This document shows, in pieces, positions 25,438 through 33,545 of a stretch of 64,000 nt of DNA. Within the stretch, counting starts at the first letter, position 1, and the number at the start of each line of letters is the position of its first letter. The notes beneath the pieces were generated by a model that was given only the letters and a program-made list of their open reading frames with translations, did no database searches and was not told where the DNA came from. Location of the stretch: the NCBI GenBank assembly GCA_002320285.1, contig DCKE01000027.1, positions 140,272 through 204,271 on the forward strand, in the 5' to 3' direction. Position numbers and translations under genes: made by a program. Source of the DNA: Flavobacteriaceae bacterium UBA1682 (GTDB taxonomy: Bacteria > Bacteroidota > Bacteroidia > Flavobacteriales > Flavobacteriaceae).

Positions 25438-27426
25438 TTATAAATTGAATTTTAAAGAGGTAAAAATGTTGCGTCCGACTCTGGGGATATTTCCCCAATC
25501 CGCATAAGTACTATAATATTTATTAAATAAATTTTCGACGCCAATTTGGGCTACAACGTTTTTGTTTTTGATTTGAAATCGGTAGTCCGTCGAAAAATTC
25601 CAGATGTTATAAGACGGTGTTTGATCTTCGCCGTATTCGGGACTATAGTTGAGTTGTTCAAAATCGCCGTTTACCGATGTTTGAAATCCGAATTCGCGAT
25701 ACTGAAAATGCAGAGAAGTTTGATAGCTCAAAGGACGAATAAAAGGCAGGTTTCCCTTTTTGTCATCTTGTCCCCGCGCATACGTCAGCGTCCCGTTCCA
25801 GTGCAAATCTTTAAGAATGTGATAACCGGTGTTTAGTGAAAAATTAAATAAAGTAGCCCAGTCTAGGGAAGTGTATCCCTTTACTCCAACAGATTGATAG
25901 TTCATTGGACTACCCAAACTCAACACCCTGCCAATAATGTAGTTTTCAATATAGAAATAGTTGACTTTGGCTTGGACATTCAATTTGCCGCTACTAAAAC
26001 CGACACTTGCATTGGCTTCGTAAGAAATTTCGTTTTTTAAATTGGGATTCCCAATATAGTCGTAACGATCAAAGCTGTTATATATATAATAGCCATAAGC
26101 TTCAGAAACAGTAGGAGCTCGATGTCCGTAACCGCTACCGATAGAAAAGCGGAATTTGTTGTGATTATACTGGTATTTGGCATATAGACTCGGCAAAAAT
26201 CGAGTCTTTTCTTGAGGGGCGCCTGGATAAAAAATCCAATTAAACTCAACATATTTGGAGTGATTGTGATGAACACCTATGGAACCGCCAAAATCCAGTT
26301 GACTGTCTTCTGAAAACTCCCAAGTATTTGTGCTGGCGATACTGGCATAAGTCGTATTGACCCAAGGCCAGCTGTAAGCAAACATAGTTCGTTCACTGCG
26401 ATCTTGCGGATACATGCGCATTTCGGCTATCGATAAATTGTGATAGGCATTCAGTTGTATTTCGGAACGATAGCGATTGCCGTGTAGGTCTACTCTAGAA
26501 ACCAAACCATAAGTGGTATTCCAACCGGGCATATCCATATGTACCAAATTCTCAGGTCGTGTCGTATCATCCATATAATGTTCAATAGCATTAAAATACA
26601 TTTTAGTGTCCCATGCTTTTATCAGACTTTCTTCAAACAACTGTTTATAAGCAACAGAGGTAATAATTGCACGTGATAGCCATAAATCCATCGGTAGAGC
26701 GGGGTATCCAACATCTTTAGCAACATCGAAGATGGCGTCGGCTCTAAGAGCCGATAGGGCACTGGTTTTATAGGCCAAACCCAAAGAAGCATTCATCTTT
26801 TTGTATTGCGAATGGGCAACTTCGTGCTTATTCCCGTCTTTATAGTTGTCGGCTTTTCGATACGAAATACTTCCATCTGCTACAAATTTCTCACTGGAGT
26901 ACGATAGATTCGTCAAGTTTAAAAACTGTTTGTTGTTGAATTCCAATCCCGTTTGATAAGTGCCATGCCATTTTTTTTCTAGTCCAAAGGCTGTACTTCT
27001 TCTTTTTAAGTCAATACTTCCAGCGATGGTTGCACCTTGTAGGCTCCCCTCTTGTCCCGATTTTATAGCTATCTCAGATAAATTATTTTGTTCAACATAC
27101 GACGTTATCGGATCCATTTTGTCTGTACATGCGCCGAAAATGTGCATCCCGTCAATCGTAATACTCGAGCGCTCGCTACTCATATTATTGAGCAAAGGTT
27201 CCCAGGCATAAGCACCTCTTTTAATGAAGCTAATTTGATCCGAAGAGGCCAAAAATTCATCCACTGATACTGCCATTTTCATTTGGGTCTCGATTTTCTT
27301 TTTTGCCAAAACAACCAAATCGATATTTGCTAAGGCAGTAACCGTATCGGTTTCAATAGGCTTGTCTTGAGCATGAACGGTTATTCCCCAAAAAAACAAC
27401 GCTAAGGTAAGTAGTCTCCTATTCAT
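25438..27426 (-). CDS. TonB-dependent receptor of the OprC/NosA copper-porin type
   Basis: The 662-residue outer-membrane receptor has a signal peptide ending in VHAQ, a plug domain (about residues 30-145) and a 22-strand-type barrel ending in the aromatic FTSLKFNL. The plug carries HIFGACTDKMDPITSY, a CxxxM motif at C100/M104. The barrel has EHYMDD with HxM at H283/M285. These match the CxxxM-HxM copper site of Pseudomonas OprC and NosA. I infer import of copper across the outer membrane. Its start overlaps the stop of the upstream lipoprotein gene. Confidence 0.88.
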   Translation of the reverse strand: MNRRLLTLALFFWGITVHAQDKPIETDTVTALANIDLVVLAKKKIETQMKMAVSVDEFLASSDQISFIKRGAYAWEPLLNNMSSERSSITIDGMHIFGACTDKMDPITSYVEQNNLSEIAIKSGQEGSLQGATIAGSIDLKRRSTAFGLEKKWHGTYQTGLEFNNKQFLNLTNLSYSSEKFVADGSISYRKADNYKDGNKHEVAHSQYKKMNASLGLAYKTSALSALRADAIFDVAKDVGYPALPMDLWLSRAIITSVAYKQLFEESLIKAWDTKMYFNAIEHYMDDTTRPENLVHMDMPGWNTTYGLVSRVDLHGNRYRSEIQLNAYHNLSIAEMRMYPQDRSERTMFAYSWPWVNTTYASIASTNTWEFSEDSQLDFGGSIGVHHNHSKYVEFNWIFYPGAPQEKTRFLPSLYAKYQYNHNKFRFSIGSGYGHRAPTVSEAYGYYIYNSFDRYDYIGNPNLKNEISYEANASVGFSSGKLNVQAKVNYFYIENYIIGRVLSLGSPMNYQSVGVKGYTSLDWATLFNFSLNTGYHILKDLHWNGTLTYARGQDDKKGNLPFIRPLSYQTSLHFQYREFGFQTSVNGDFEQLNYSPEYGEDQTPSYNIWNFSTDYRFQIKNKNVVAQIGVENLFNKYYSTYADWGNIPRVGRNIFTSLKFNL

Positions 27427-28346
27427 TAGAATAAAATATCAATATGGAGTTCACTTTTCGCACCTTCAACACCCGGAGTGAAATCCGTTGAAACCGGTGT
27501 TCCTTGTATAATCTTACCGTTTTGATCAAGCAACATCAAATTCAGGGTCCAGTTTCCAGTCATGGTATAATTGACCACGCCGTAATACCATCCATCAGTA
27601 GCTTGCTTTAAATCTTGATTGTTCGGTGAAGAATGATTGCCCATCGAGGGCTCTGGCATTCTGGGATCCAATTTCAAAATATAATTTTGAGCTTCTGAAT
27701 AGGATAAAGAGATTAAATCAGTTGTAATCCCAGAGGCATCACTTACTACATTGGATTTATAGATGCCTGCAATTAACTGATTTTCCGATACTTTTGGCTT
27801 CTGTGGCGCCTTTAATGCAATAATATATTGCATGCCATCCTTGCCTGTAAAAGCGGTCATGTTTAAGTTTTTATTGACTTGCTTATGAATGATAGCATCT
27901 TGGATCACCGTAAAGGTTTGACCTTTGTCATTAAAGACGAGTCGTATCGTCCAGTTGTCGACATTGCTCTCACTGGAAAATACCGCATATCCAGTATAGT
28001 ATTGATCCACGTTATTATAAATCCAACGTGAACTGTGTGGATACGAAACCTTGTTGTTATTTGCTTGGGTTAGGACTGGTAATAACAGCGGGTCAGCGCG
28101 ATCTAATACTTCGTTAGTTACTATATTGGTAAGCTTGATTCGGATTTCATTATACCCCTTATAAAGGGTTCCATTTAAAGCTAAAATATCCATTTTATAA
28201 ATACCCTCAGTATGGGAAATTACGTTCCTAAAGTCGTAATATTCAGGGACTATCGTATTTATTTCATCTTCATAGTCCGTTTTATCTAGGGTACAGGAGC
28301 TCAAGGCAAACAGCAAAGTGATTGCAAAAAGGGTGTAGCATTTCAT
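27426..28346 (-). CDS. lipoprotein with two YtkA/FixH-like repeats, likely metal-binding
   Basis: The 306-residue lipoprotein (lipobox ALSSCTL) seems to contain two related beta-sandwich units, about residues 60-145 and 180-290. The units share a [PN]HSS element (YPHSS, H104; GNHSSPN, H238), then YxGxxxF/Y and NWTxxL. The second unit also has MPEPSMGNH, giving M230, M235 and H238, a possible copper site. The pattern resembles YtkA-like/FixH domains. It is the first gene of the receptor operon and is coupled to it by a TAATG overlap, so it may receive copper at the outer or inner membrane. Confidence 0.65.
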   Translation of the reverse strand: MKCYTLFAITLLFALSSCTLDKTDYEDEINTIVPEYYDFRNVISHTEGIYKMDILALNGTLYKGYNEIRIKLTNIVTNEVLDRADPLLLPVLTQANNNKVSYPHSSRWIYNNVDQYYTGYAVFSSESNVDNWTIRLVFNDKGQTFTVIQDAIIHKQVNKNLNMTAFTGKDGMQYIIALKAPQKPKVSENQLIAGIYKSNVVSDASGITTDLISLSYSEAQNYILKLDPRMPEPSMGNHSSPNNQDLKQATDGWYYGVVNYTMTGNWTLNLMLLDQNGKIIQGTPVSTDFTPGVEGAKSELHIDILF

Positions 28347-28423
28347 GACTTTCAGTTGGTTTTAAATCTTCGTTGAGCACAGAGTACTTAATTCGTTTTT
28401 GTTCGTTTTATCGCTGTTGAGAT

Positions 28424-28494
28424 CGAAAAAATACGCTTACCACAAATGGGTAGCCCAGCTGATGTGCTGCCGTGATGACAACAATGCTATGGGC
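28424..28494 (-). promoter_or_regulatory. attenuator-like structured leader of the copper operon
   Basis: On the minus strand, GCCCATAGC (28494-28486) can pair with GCTGGGC (28459-28453). The overlapping GCTACC (28454-28449) can instead pair with GGTAAGC (28441-28435), followed by the T-rich GTATTTTTT. The two helices share bases and so exclude each other, as in an attenuator. It lies 78 bases or more upstream of the lipoprotein start. The terminator form could alternatively just end the upstream small gene. Confidence 0.4.
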
Positions 28495-28636
28495 ACTTTT
28501 TTACAACGGTAAAAGTTCTAGCAGTTGTTGTGAATTATCGGGTTGCAAATTTCTTTAGAATTCAACGGGAAAAAATCGAAAAGATCAGGATAGGTCAATA
28601 CCGCCAAGTAGCAAAATAGATGCTTTAGCTTATGCT

Positions 28637-29035
28637 TTATAGGTTTTGGAAAACTAATCCTGTAAACGAGGTGTATAGAGGGGGTCTAAAAACGAAACTT
28701 GCGAAGGAAAAGTGATAAATGCATGCGTATGAAAAAAGTGGTTTTAAGATGTCCTTTACCTCAAGGTCTAGAGGAAGCTCCCATACAATTTCTGTATAGT
28801 ATGTCAGGTTTTTTTCTAGCGAAAACGAGTGATGCTTATCCTTGTTATTATCTGCATCAACGGTTTTAGCAAGCTCTTTTTTTAAATGACATTTACCATT
28901 ACACGCCATTTCTGGTTGGTCTTTATTGACGCAGAGTTCGTTTTTGATATAGTCATAAAACACTACATATTCCAGAGCCGGTAGTACCGGTCTAAACAAT
29001 ATAAATAGAGATAATATGAGGGTTGCTTTTTTCAC
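28637..29035 (-). CDS. small secreted or membrane protein with C-x9-CNGKC motif (paralogue A)
   Basis: The 132-residue protein has an N-terminal hydrophobic segment (residues 4-26) followed by three cysteines, C35, C45 and C49, in a CVNK...CNGKCH arrangement. A charged linker and an aromatic C-terminus containing VFRPP follow. It matches the smaller protein at 30215-30589 in cysteine spacing, hydrophobic N-terminus and the F-x-PP end, so the two are paralogues. No function is known to me; thiol or copper handling is inferred from the motif and neighbours. The start codon is GTG. Confidence 0.7.
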   Translation of the reverse strand: MKKATLILSLFILFRPVLPALEYVVFYDYIKNELCVNKDQPEMACNGKCHLKKELAKTVDADNNKDKHHSFSLEKNLTYYTEIVWELPLDLEVKDILKPLFSYACIYHFSFASFVFRPPLYTSFTGLVFQNL

Positions 29036-29216
29036 AATGTAAAGGTCTATCGTTTTTTTTTAAGCGCCAAGTTTATGATTGTTTGTATTAAATAATGGAT
29101 TGATTACGTAAGTTAATGGTCTTTAAACTACATAAAAAGGATGTGTTTGTTGTCAATACTTCCACTATTTGTTTTTTGTATTGTTCTTTAAATGGTATAA
29201 TATAGATTTTTAAATA

Positions 29217-29264
29217 AGTTAAAAAAGCAGTATCTTAAGAGGTTGTATACCGCCTTTTTAACTT
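29217..29264 (-). terminator. terminator after the AraC regulator
   Basis: A long imperfect inverted repeat, AAGTTAAAAAGGCGGTAT paired with ATACTGCTTTTTTAACTT on the minus strand (two A/C mismatches), has an internal T run. It closes the SCO1-paralogue B-AraC unit. Confidence 0.7.
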
Positions 29265-29306
29265 TTCTTCGGTTCATTTGTTTTGTTTCATTTCTTGAAG
29301 TTACTT

Positions 29307-30170
29307 TTATTCATCATTTTTTTTGCGGTATTTTTCGGGAGTGAGGTCTGTGCCTTTTTTAAAAAAAGTAATAAAATAGGAGGCATGTTCAAATCCCAAT
29401 TCATAAGCAATTTCGCTAATGGATAAGTTGGTGTAATGCAATAAGCGTTGGGCCTCTAGAATGAGGTGTTTTCGGATCAGATCTCCAGAGGTTTGTCCAA
29501 GGGTCTTTTTGCAGATTTTATTTAAGTAATTGGTGCTTAGATTTAGCATTTCCGCATAGTCTGAAGGCATTTTACAGGTCTTGAAGTTTTTGGCGATCAG
29601 TTTTTGAAACAGTTCTATTTTCTCTCGTGCGGGATTGCTCGTTTGTGTCGTTTTCAAAGGACCGTGAATGCGCTCTAATTCGATTAGTAAAATATTCAAA
29701 TAGGAGCGTAGGGCATTGATAGAAACCTTGTGGGTGTCGTTAAATTCTGTGTGCATAAAAGACAATAAGGTATTGAGATAACCGGAATGATCTTTTAATA
29801 CCGGTATCATACTGGGCATTTCTCCATTAAAAAAGGAGAATTGATGGAGAATGTTATTGTTGTATCTCAACGAAAAAAAGTCTTCGGTAAAGCAAATGAT
29901 TTTTCCCTGAGCCTCGCTGTTTATAATTAATTCGGTAATACAATTGGGTTTTGTGATGATTACTTGCGCATCAGTGATGTGTTTTCTTTTGTTGTCAATA
30001 ACCACGTCTCCTTTACCCTTCTCGATAAACAAGAGGGTGTAAAAGCTGCTTTGATGTGGAAATTCCAAAAGAGGATATTTTTTTAATAATCCATCGATGG
30101 GGCCAATAAAGAAATTACGCGTATCATCAAATAAACCAATATGGCATACCGGCAAGCGGTGTGATTGCAT
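29307..30170 (-). CDS. AraC-family transcriptional regulator
   Basis: The 287-residue regulator has an N-terminal cupin-like sensor domain (about residues 25-150) and a C-terminal double helix-turn-helix AraC domain (about 190-285). The latter includes LNLSTNYLNKICKKTLGQT and the signature ISEIAYELGFEHASYFITFFKK. It sits between the two CNGxC genes, 44 bases after paralogue B, and probably controls the copper genes around it. The effector is unknown; it is not a CueR- or CsoR-type metal sensor. The N-terminal domain has histidines that could bind a ligand, but I see no clear metal motif. Confidence 0.9.
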   Translation of the reverse strand: MQSHRLPVCHIGLFDDTRNFFIGPIDGLLKKYPLLEFPHQSSFYTLLFIEKGKGDVVIDNKRKHITDAQVIITKPNCITELIINSEAQGKIICFTEDFFSLRYNNNILHQFSFFNGEMPSMIPVLKDHSGYLNTLLSFMHTEFNDTHKVSINALRSYLNILLIELERIHGPLKTTQTSNPAREKIELFQKLIAKNFKTCKMPSDYAEMLNLSTNYLNKICKKTLGQTSGDLIRKHLILEAQRLLHYTNLSISEIAYELGFEHASYFITFFKKGTDLTPEKYRKKNDE

Positions 30171-30214
30171 AATAGGTGGTTTTTAATTTATACTCGACTT
30201 ATTCTAATAAATAA

Positions 30215-30589
30215 TTAAGCGAGTTCAGGAGGCTGAAATAAAGAAAAGACCAAGTTGGAAATAATGAATTTTGAATAATAATTCGGATAGATTCTCGGTG
30301 CTATAAACGCTTGAGCTATAGCAGTCTGATAGGGAATGCTTTGATAAAAAAGGGGTTGTACCTCTTTTAATTTGATGATCGGAAGTTCTTGTTTTTTATC
30401 GGAATCTGCGGAGAGTTCTTGTTGAAGATAACAAGTCCCATTACATACGGGAATGGTATCAAATCTGTTGATACATACGTTTTTAGCGATGTAGTCGCGA
30501 TTGATATAGAATGCGGTTATGATCCAAAAACTTGAAGTGTTTTGATATATAAATGAGAGTAGTAATATGGTAAAAATACTTTTCTTCAC
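30215..30589 (-). CDS. small secreted or membrane protein with C-x9-CNGTC motif (paralogue B)
   Basis: The 124-residue protein has an N-terminal hydrophobic segment (about residues 4-28) and cysteines C39, C49 and C53 in CINR...CNGTCYLQQEL, exactly the same C-x9-C-x3-C spacing as paralogue A at 28637-29035. It ends in FSLFQPPELA, like the FVFRPP region of A. The GTG start codon lies directly after the SCO1 stop codon (TAG GTG), so the two are coupled. Association with a SCO1 copper chaperone supports a role in copper handling or thiol redox; this is inference. Confidence 0.7.
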   Translation of the reverse strand: MKKSIFTILLLSFIYQNTSSFWIITAFYINRDYIAKNVCINRFDTIPVCNGTCYLQQELSADSDKKQELPIIKLKEVQPLFYQSIPYQTAIAQAFIAPRIYPNYYSKFIISNLVFSLFQPPELA

Positions 30590-31216
30590 CTAATTGGATT
30601 TTTCTTGGAGTAAAATTACAATTTCTTTTATTAATCGATCGACATCTGCAGAATTAGTTCCGTCATAAACACCTCGCAGGTGACGGTTCTTATCGACTAA
30701 GATAAAAGCACCGCTGTGAGCATAACCTCCCGGAGCATTTACGTTTTCGTAGGCCTGTGAAAAATATCCTTTCTCGGCTAATTGATAGATGTCTTTTTTC
30801 TCACCGTGTAAAAAGTGCCATTTTTTGGAATCGACGCCTAATTGATCTGAGTAAGCTTTGAGCACTGGGATCGAATCGTTTTCGGGATCAATGGTGTGAG
30901 AAACAAAAAGCACCTGCGAATTGTCTTTAAAAACGTCGTAGACCCGTTTGAGCTGTTGATTCATAATCGGGCAGATGGTCGGGCATTTTAGAAAAATAAA
31001 ATCAGCAATGTAAATCTTGTTTTTAAAAGAGTCGTTGCTGATAGTGATACTGTCTTGATTGGTCAACGAAAAATCGGGAACTTTAAAATAGTTGATGACT
31101 TTAGTTTGGGTTTTAGATACCACTTCAGTGTGATTGCCCAAATAAGGAAGTTTTTCCGAATTACTTGAACAGGAAATAAAAACAATAAAAATCGAAAAAA
31201 ACAGTATAACCTTCAT
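30590..31216 (-). CDS. SCO1/SenC family copper chaperone lipoprotein
   Basis: The 208-residue lipoprotein (lipobox FISCSSN) has a thioredoxin-like SCO domain. The copper ligands are present: C78 and C82 in LKCPTICP and H167 in GYAHSGAF. SCO proteins deliver copper to the CuA site of cytochrome c oxidase or keep its thiols reduced, working outside the inner membrane. The frame is open to 31249, but I begin at the Met that directly starts the hydrophobic signal. It is first in a unit with paralogue B and the AraC regulator. Confidence 0.93.
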   Translation of the reverse strand: MKVILFFSIFIVFISCSSNSEKLPYLGNHTEVVSKTQTKVINYFKVPDFSLTNQDSITISNDSFKNKIYIADFIFLKCPTICPIMNQQLKRVYDVFKDNSQVLFVSHTIDPENDSIPVLKAYSDQLGVDSKKWHFLHGEKKDIYQLAEKGYFSQAYENVNAPGGYAHSGAFILVDKNRHLRGVYDGTNSADVDRLIKEIVILLQEKSN

Positions 31217-31342
31217 TACATGCATATGGAATAATTGCTTGGTGATCATTGAGTACGTGTGATTTTGGCTTGGAGTTGTTCGGTGTAAATTTACGAACTT
31301 TGTCTGTCAAAAACTTTTAAAAATGGAGGATATATATGAAAT

Positions 31343-31379
31343 AAAAAAGCCCGTTTTGGTTTCTCAAAACAGGCTTTTT
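31343..31379 (-). terminator. intrinsic terminator after lysS
   Basis: A stem AAAAAGCC-GTTTTG / CAAAAC-GGCTTTTT with one internal mismatch and a 6-base loop lies just beyond the lysS stop codon. It also insulates lysS from the SCO1 unit. Confidence 0.8.
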
Positions 31380-31388
31380 CTATAATAT

Positions 31389-33089
31389 TTAGGCTTGATA
31401 AACCACTTTTTTAACGTCATCTTCGGTAATCACGGTAGTCAAATGATGTTGGGCCAATGATTTCATGGCCTTGTCCCATTTTTTTCCGCTTAAACCCGAT
31501 TGCTCTTTTAAGTCGCTTAAGGCTAGCTTATTTTCATTTTTTGCAAGTATAGCAATAATTTCCTTCTCCTCATCGCTTAATTCGATACTCGGAGTGGTTT
31601 TTTCCAAGCGCATTTGCGGGAAGAAAAGTACTTCTTGTATGGAAGGGTTGTTGGTTAAGAACATAATCAAACGATCCATTCCTATTCCCAAACCAGAAGT
31701 TGGTGGCATACCATATTCTAAAGCTCTAAGGAAGTCTTGATCAATAAACATTGCTTCATCATCGCCGCGTTCCGACAAGGCCATTTGTGATTCAAAGCGC
31801 TCTCTTTGATCGATAGGATCGTTTAGCTCTGAATAGGCATTGGCTACTTCTTTTCCACAAACCATCAGTTCAAAACGTTCGGTAAGTTCTGGATTATCTC
31901 GGTGAACCTTTGTTAGTGGAGACATTTCTATAGGATAGTCGGTGATAAAAGTCGGTTGAATATAATTGCCTTCACATTTTTCTCCGAAAATTTCATCGAT
32001 TAATTTTCCTTTACCCATAGTCTCATTCACGGGTATACCCATGGATAGAGCAGCAGTTCTAATCTCATCTTCCGATTTTCCAGTGATGTCAAAACCGGTG
32101 AATTCTTTGATCGAATCAGCCATAGTAACGCGTTTAAAAGGCGCTTTAAAATTGATCTTATGATCTCCAAATACCGTTTCTGTATTTCCGTTTACTGCAA
32201 GTGCACAATGTTCTAATAGATTTTCAGTAAAATTCATCATCCAATTGTAGTCTTTGTAGGCTACATAGATCTCCATTACCGTAAATTCAGGATTATGCGT
32301 TCTGTCCATTCCTTCATTTCTAAAGTTTTTGGAAAATTCGTATACTCCGTCAAACCCCCCTACAATCAGTCTTTTCAAATACAGCTCGTTGGCAATTCTC
32401 ATATAAAGAGGCATATCCAAAGAATTGTGGTGAGTGATGAACGGACGGGCTGCAGCTCCTCCGGGAATCGGCTGTAAAACCGGTGTTTCCACCTCCATAT
32501 AACCGGCTTGATTAAAATATTCACGCATAGCGTTGAATAATTTGGTTCTTTTGATAAAGGTCTCTTTGATGATAGGATTGACAACGAGATCAACATAGCG
32601 CATTCTATAGCGTAATTCTGGATCGGTAAATGCATCAAAAGTCTGTCCTTCAGCATCCGTTTTAGGCAGTGGAAGCGGACGTAATGATTTGCTCAATAAA
32701 GTTAAGGTTTTGGCACGTAGCGTTTTTTCGCCGACTTGAGTAGTGAATAACTCTCCCTCAATCCCAACAATATCACCGAGGTCAATTAGTTTTTTAAAAA
32801 CCTCATTATAAAGTGTTTTGTCTTCACCAGTACAGATCTCATCTCTATTGATGTAAACCTGAATACGGCCTTCACTATCTTGAATCTCAGCAAAAGATGC
32901 CTTACCTTGGATACGAGACGACATTAAACGACCAGCTACAACAACCTTCTTCCCTTCTTCGAAATCAGCTTTGATTTGCTTGGATGTATGATCAACAGCA
33001 AATAGGTTAGCGGGATAGGGATTGATGCCGAGCTCTTTTAATTTGCTCAACTTTTCTCTTCGAATGATTTCTTGTTCTGAAAGTTGCAT
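31389..33089 (-). CDS. lysS: lysine--tRNA ligase, class II, with C-terminal extension
   Basis: LysRS charges tRNA-Lys with lysine. The 566-residue protein has the N-terminal OB-fold anticodon-binding domain (about residues 50-150, VVAGRLMSSRIQGKASFAEIQD) and the class II catalytic core, including FRNEGMDRTHNPEFT and the motif 3 region GLGIGMDRLIMFLT. After the usual end near residue 500 there is an extra domain of about 65 residues, helical and winged-helix-like, that model enzymes lack; this tail is familiar from flavobacterial LysRS. A good promoter lies 25-55 bases upstream. Confidence 0.97.
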   Translation of the reverse strand: MQLSEQEIIRREKLSKLKELGINPYPANLFAVDHTSKQIKADFEEGKKVVVAGRLMSSRIQGKASFAEIQDSEGRIQVYINRDEICTGEDKTLYNEVFKKLIDLGDIVGIEGELFTTQVGEKTLRAKTLTLLSKSLRPLPLPKTDAEGQTFDAFTDPELRYRMRYVDLVVNPIIKETFIKRTKLFNAMREYFNQAGYMEVETPVLQPIPGGAAARPFITHHNSLDMPLYMRIANELYLKRLIVGGFDGVYEFSKNFRNEGMDRTHNPEFTVMEIYVAYKDYNWMMNFTENLLEHCALAVNGNTETVFGDHKINFKAPFKRVTMADSIKEFTGFDITGKSEDEIRTAALSMGIPVNETMGKGKLIDEIFGEKCEGNYIQPTFITDYPIEMSPLTKVHRDNPELTERFELMVCGKEVANAYSELNDPIDQRERFESQMALSERGDDEAMFIDQDFLRALEYGMPPTSGLGIGMDRLIMFLTNNPSIQEVLFFPQMRLEKTTPSIELSDEEKEIIAILAKNENKLALSDLKEQSGLSGKKWDKAMKSLAQHHLTTVITEDDVKKVVYQA

Positions 33090-33113
33090 ATTAGTCTATT
33101 TATATAATGGCGA

Positions 33114-33144
33114 CAAATATAGTTATAATTTGAGATGACGACAA
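33114..33144 (-). promoter_or_regulatory. lysS promoter (TTG -33, TATATTTG -7)
   Basis: The minus strand has TTG (33144-33142), a 20-base spacer, then TATATTTG (33121-33114). This matches the Bacteroidota pattern TTTG-N19-TAnnTTTG closely and lies 25 bases upstream of the lysS start codon. Confidence 0.65.
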
Positions 33145-33377
33145 TTGTAAAGTTACAAATGCAAGGATTTTAGCTAAAAAATATAATTAAAACGGCGCCC
33201 TATTTTTGATTAACTTTCTTCGAGATCCGATTTGTGTTGAATAAAATATATTGCGGTTGTTTTTTTAGTAAATATTTTGGAGCGATCGAGAAGGTTGCTC
33301 TAAAAAAATACCGTACTTTGTAAAAGTATAAATGGAATTATTTAGAATAGAATTAATTTTTTGAAAAGAAGTTTATT

Positions 33378-33536
33378 ATGGGTTTTTGGCGAGTTATTTT
33401 AGCGATTTTTCTTCCCCCTTTAGCTGTCTTGGATAAGGGGTGTGGTTCTGTGATCATCGTGGGGATTCTGACGATCTTTGGTTGGGTGCCCGGTGTAATT
33501 GCGGCATTGATTATTCTGAATAATCCAAAACGATAA
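33378..33536 (+). CDS. PMP3/YqaE family small membrane protein
   Basis: This 52-residue protein consists of two hydrophobic helices joined by a short polar turn. It has the family pattern: LAIFLPPLAVLDKGCG in the first helix and ILTIFGWVPGVIAALIIL in the second. PMP3/YqaE (UPF0057) peptides sit in the plasma membrane and are linked to stress and membrane potential in yeast and plants; their bacterial role is unclear. Its stop lies 9 bases before the lipB start, so the two are probably co-transcribed. Confidence 0.88.
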   Translation: MGFWRVILAIFLPPLAVLDKGCGSVIIVGILTIFGWVPGVIAALIILNNPKR

Positions 33537-33545
33537 CAGCATAAG

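Noticed and set aside
28430..28500. Cobalamin riboswitch ahead of the receptor operon
   Set aside because: No GCCACTG-type B12 box or matching core was found on either strand; only the two exclusive hairpins are supported.
31336..31344. Two-codon frame (ATG AAA TAA) behind a GGAGG near 31325
   Set aside because: Too short to mean anything; it lies in the lysS terminator region and is not conserved in any way I can test.
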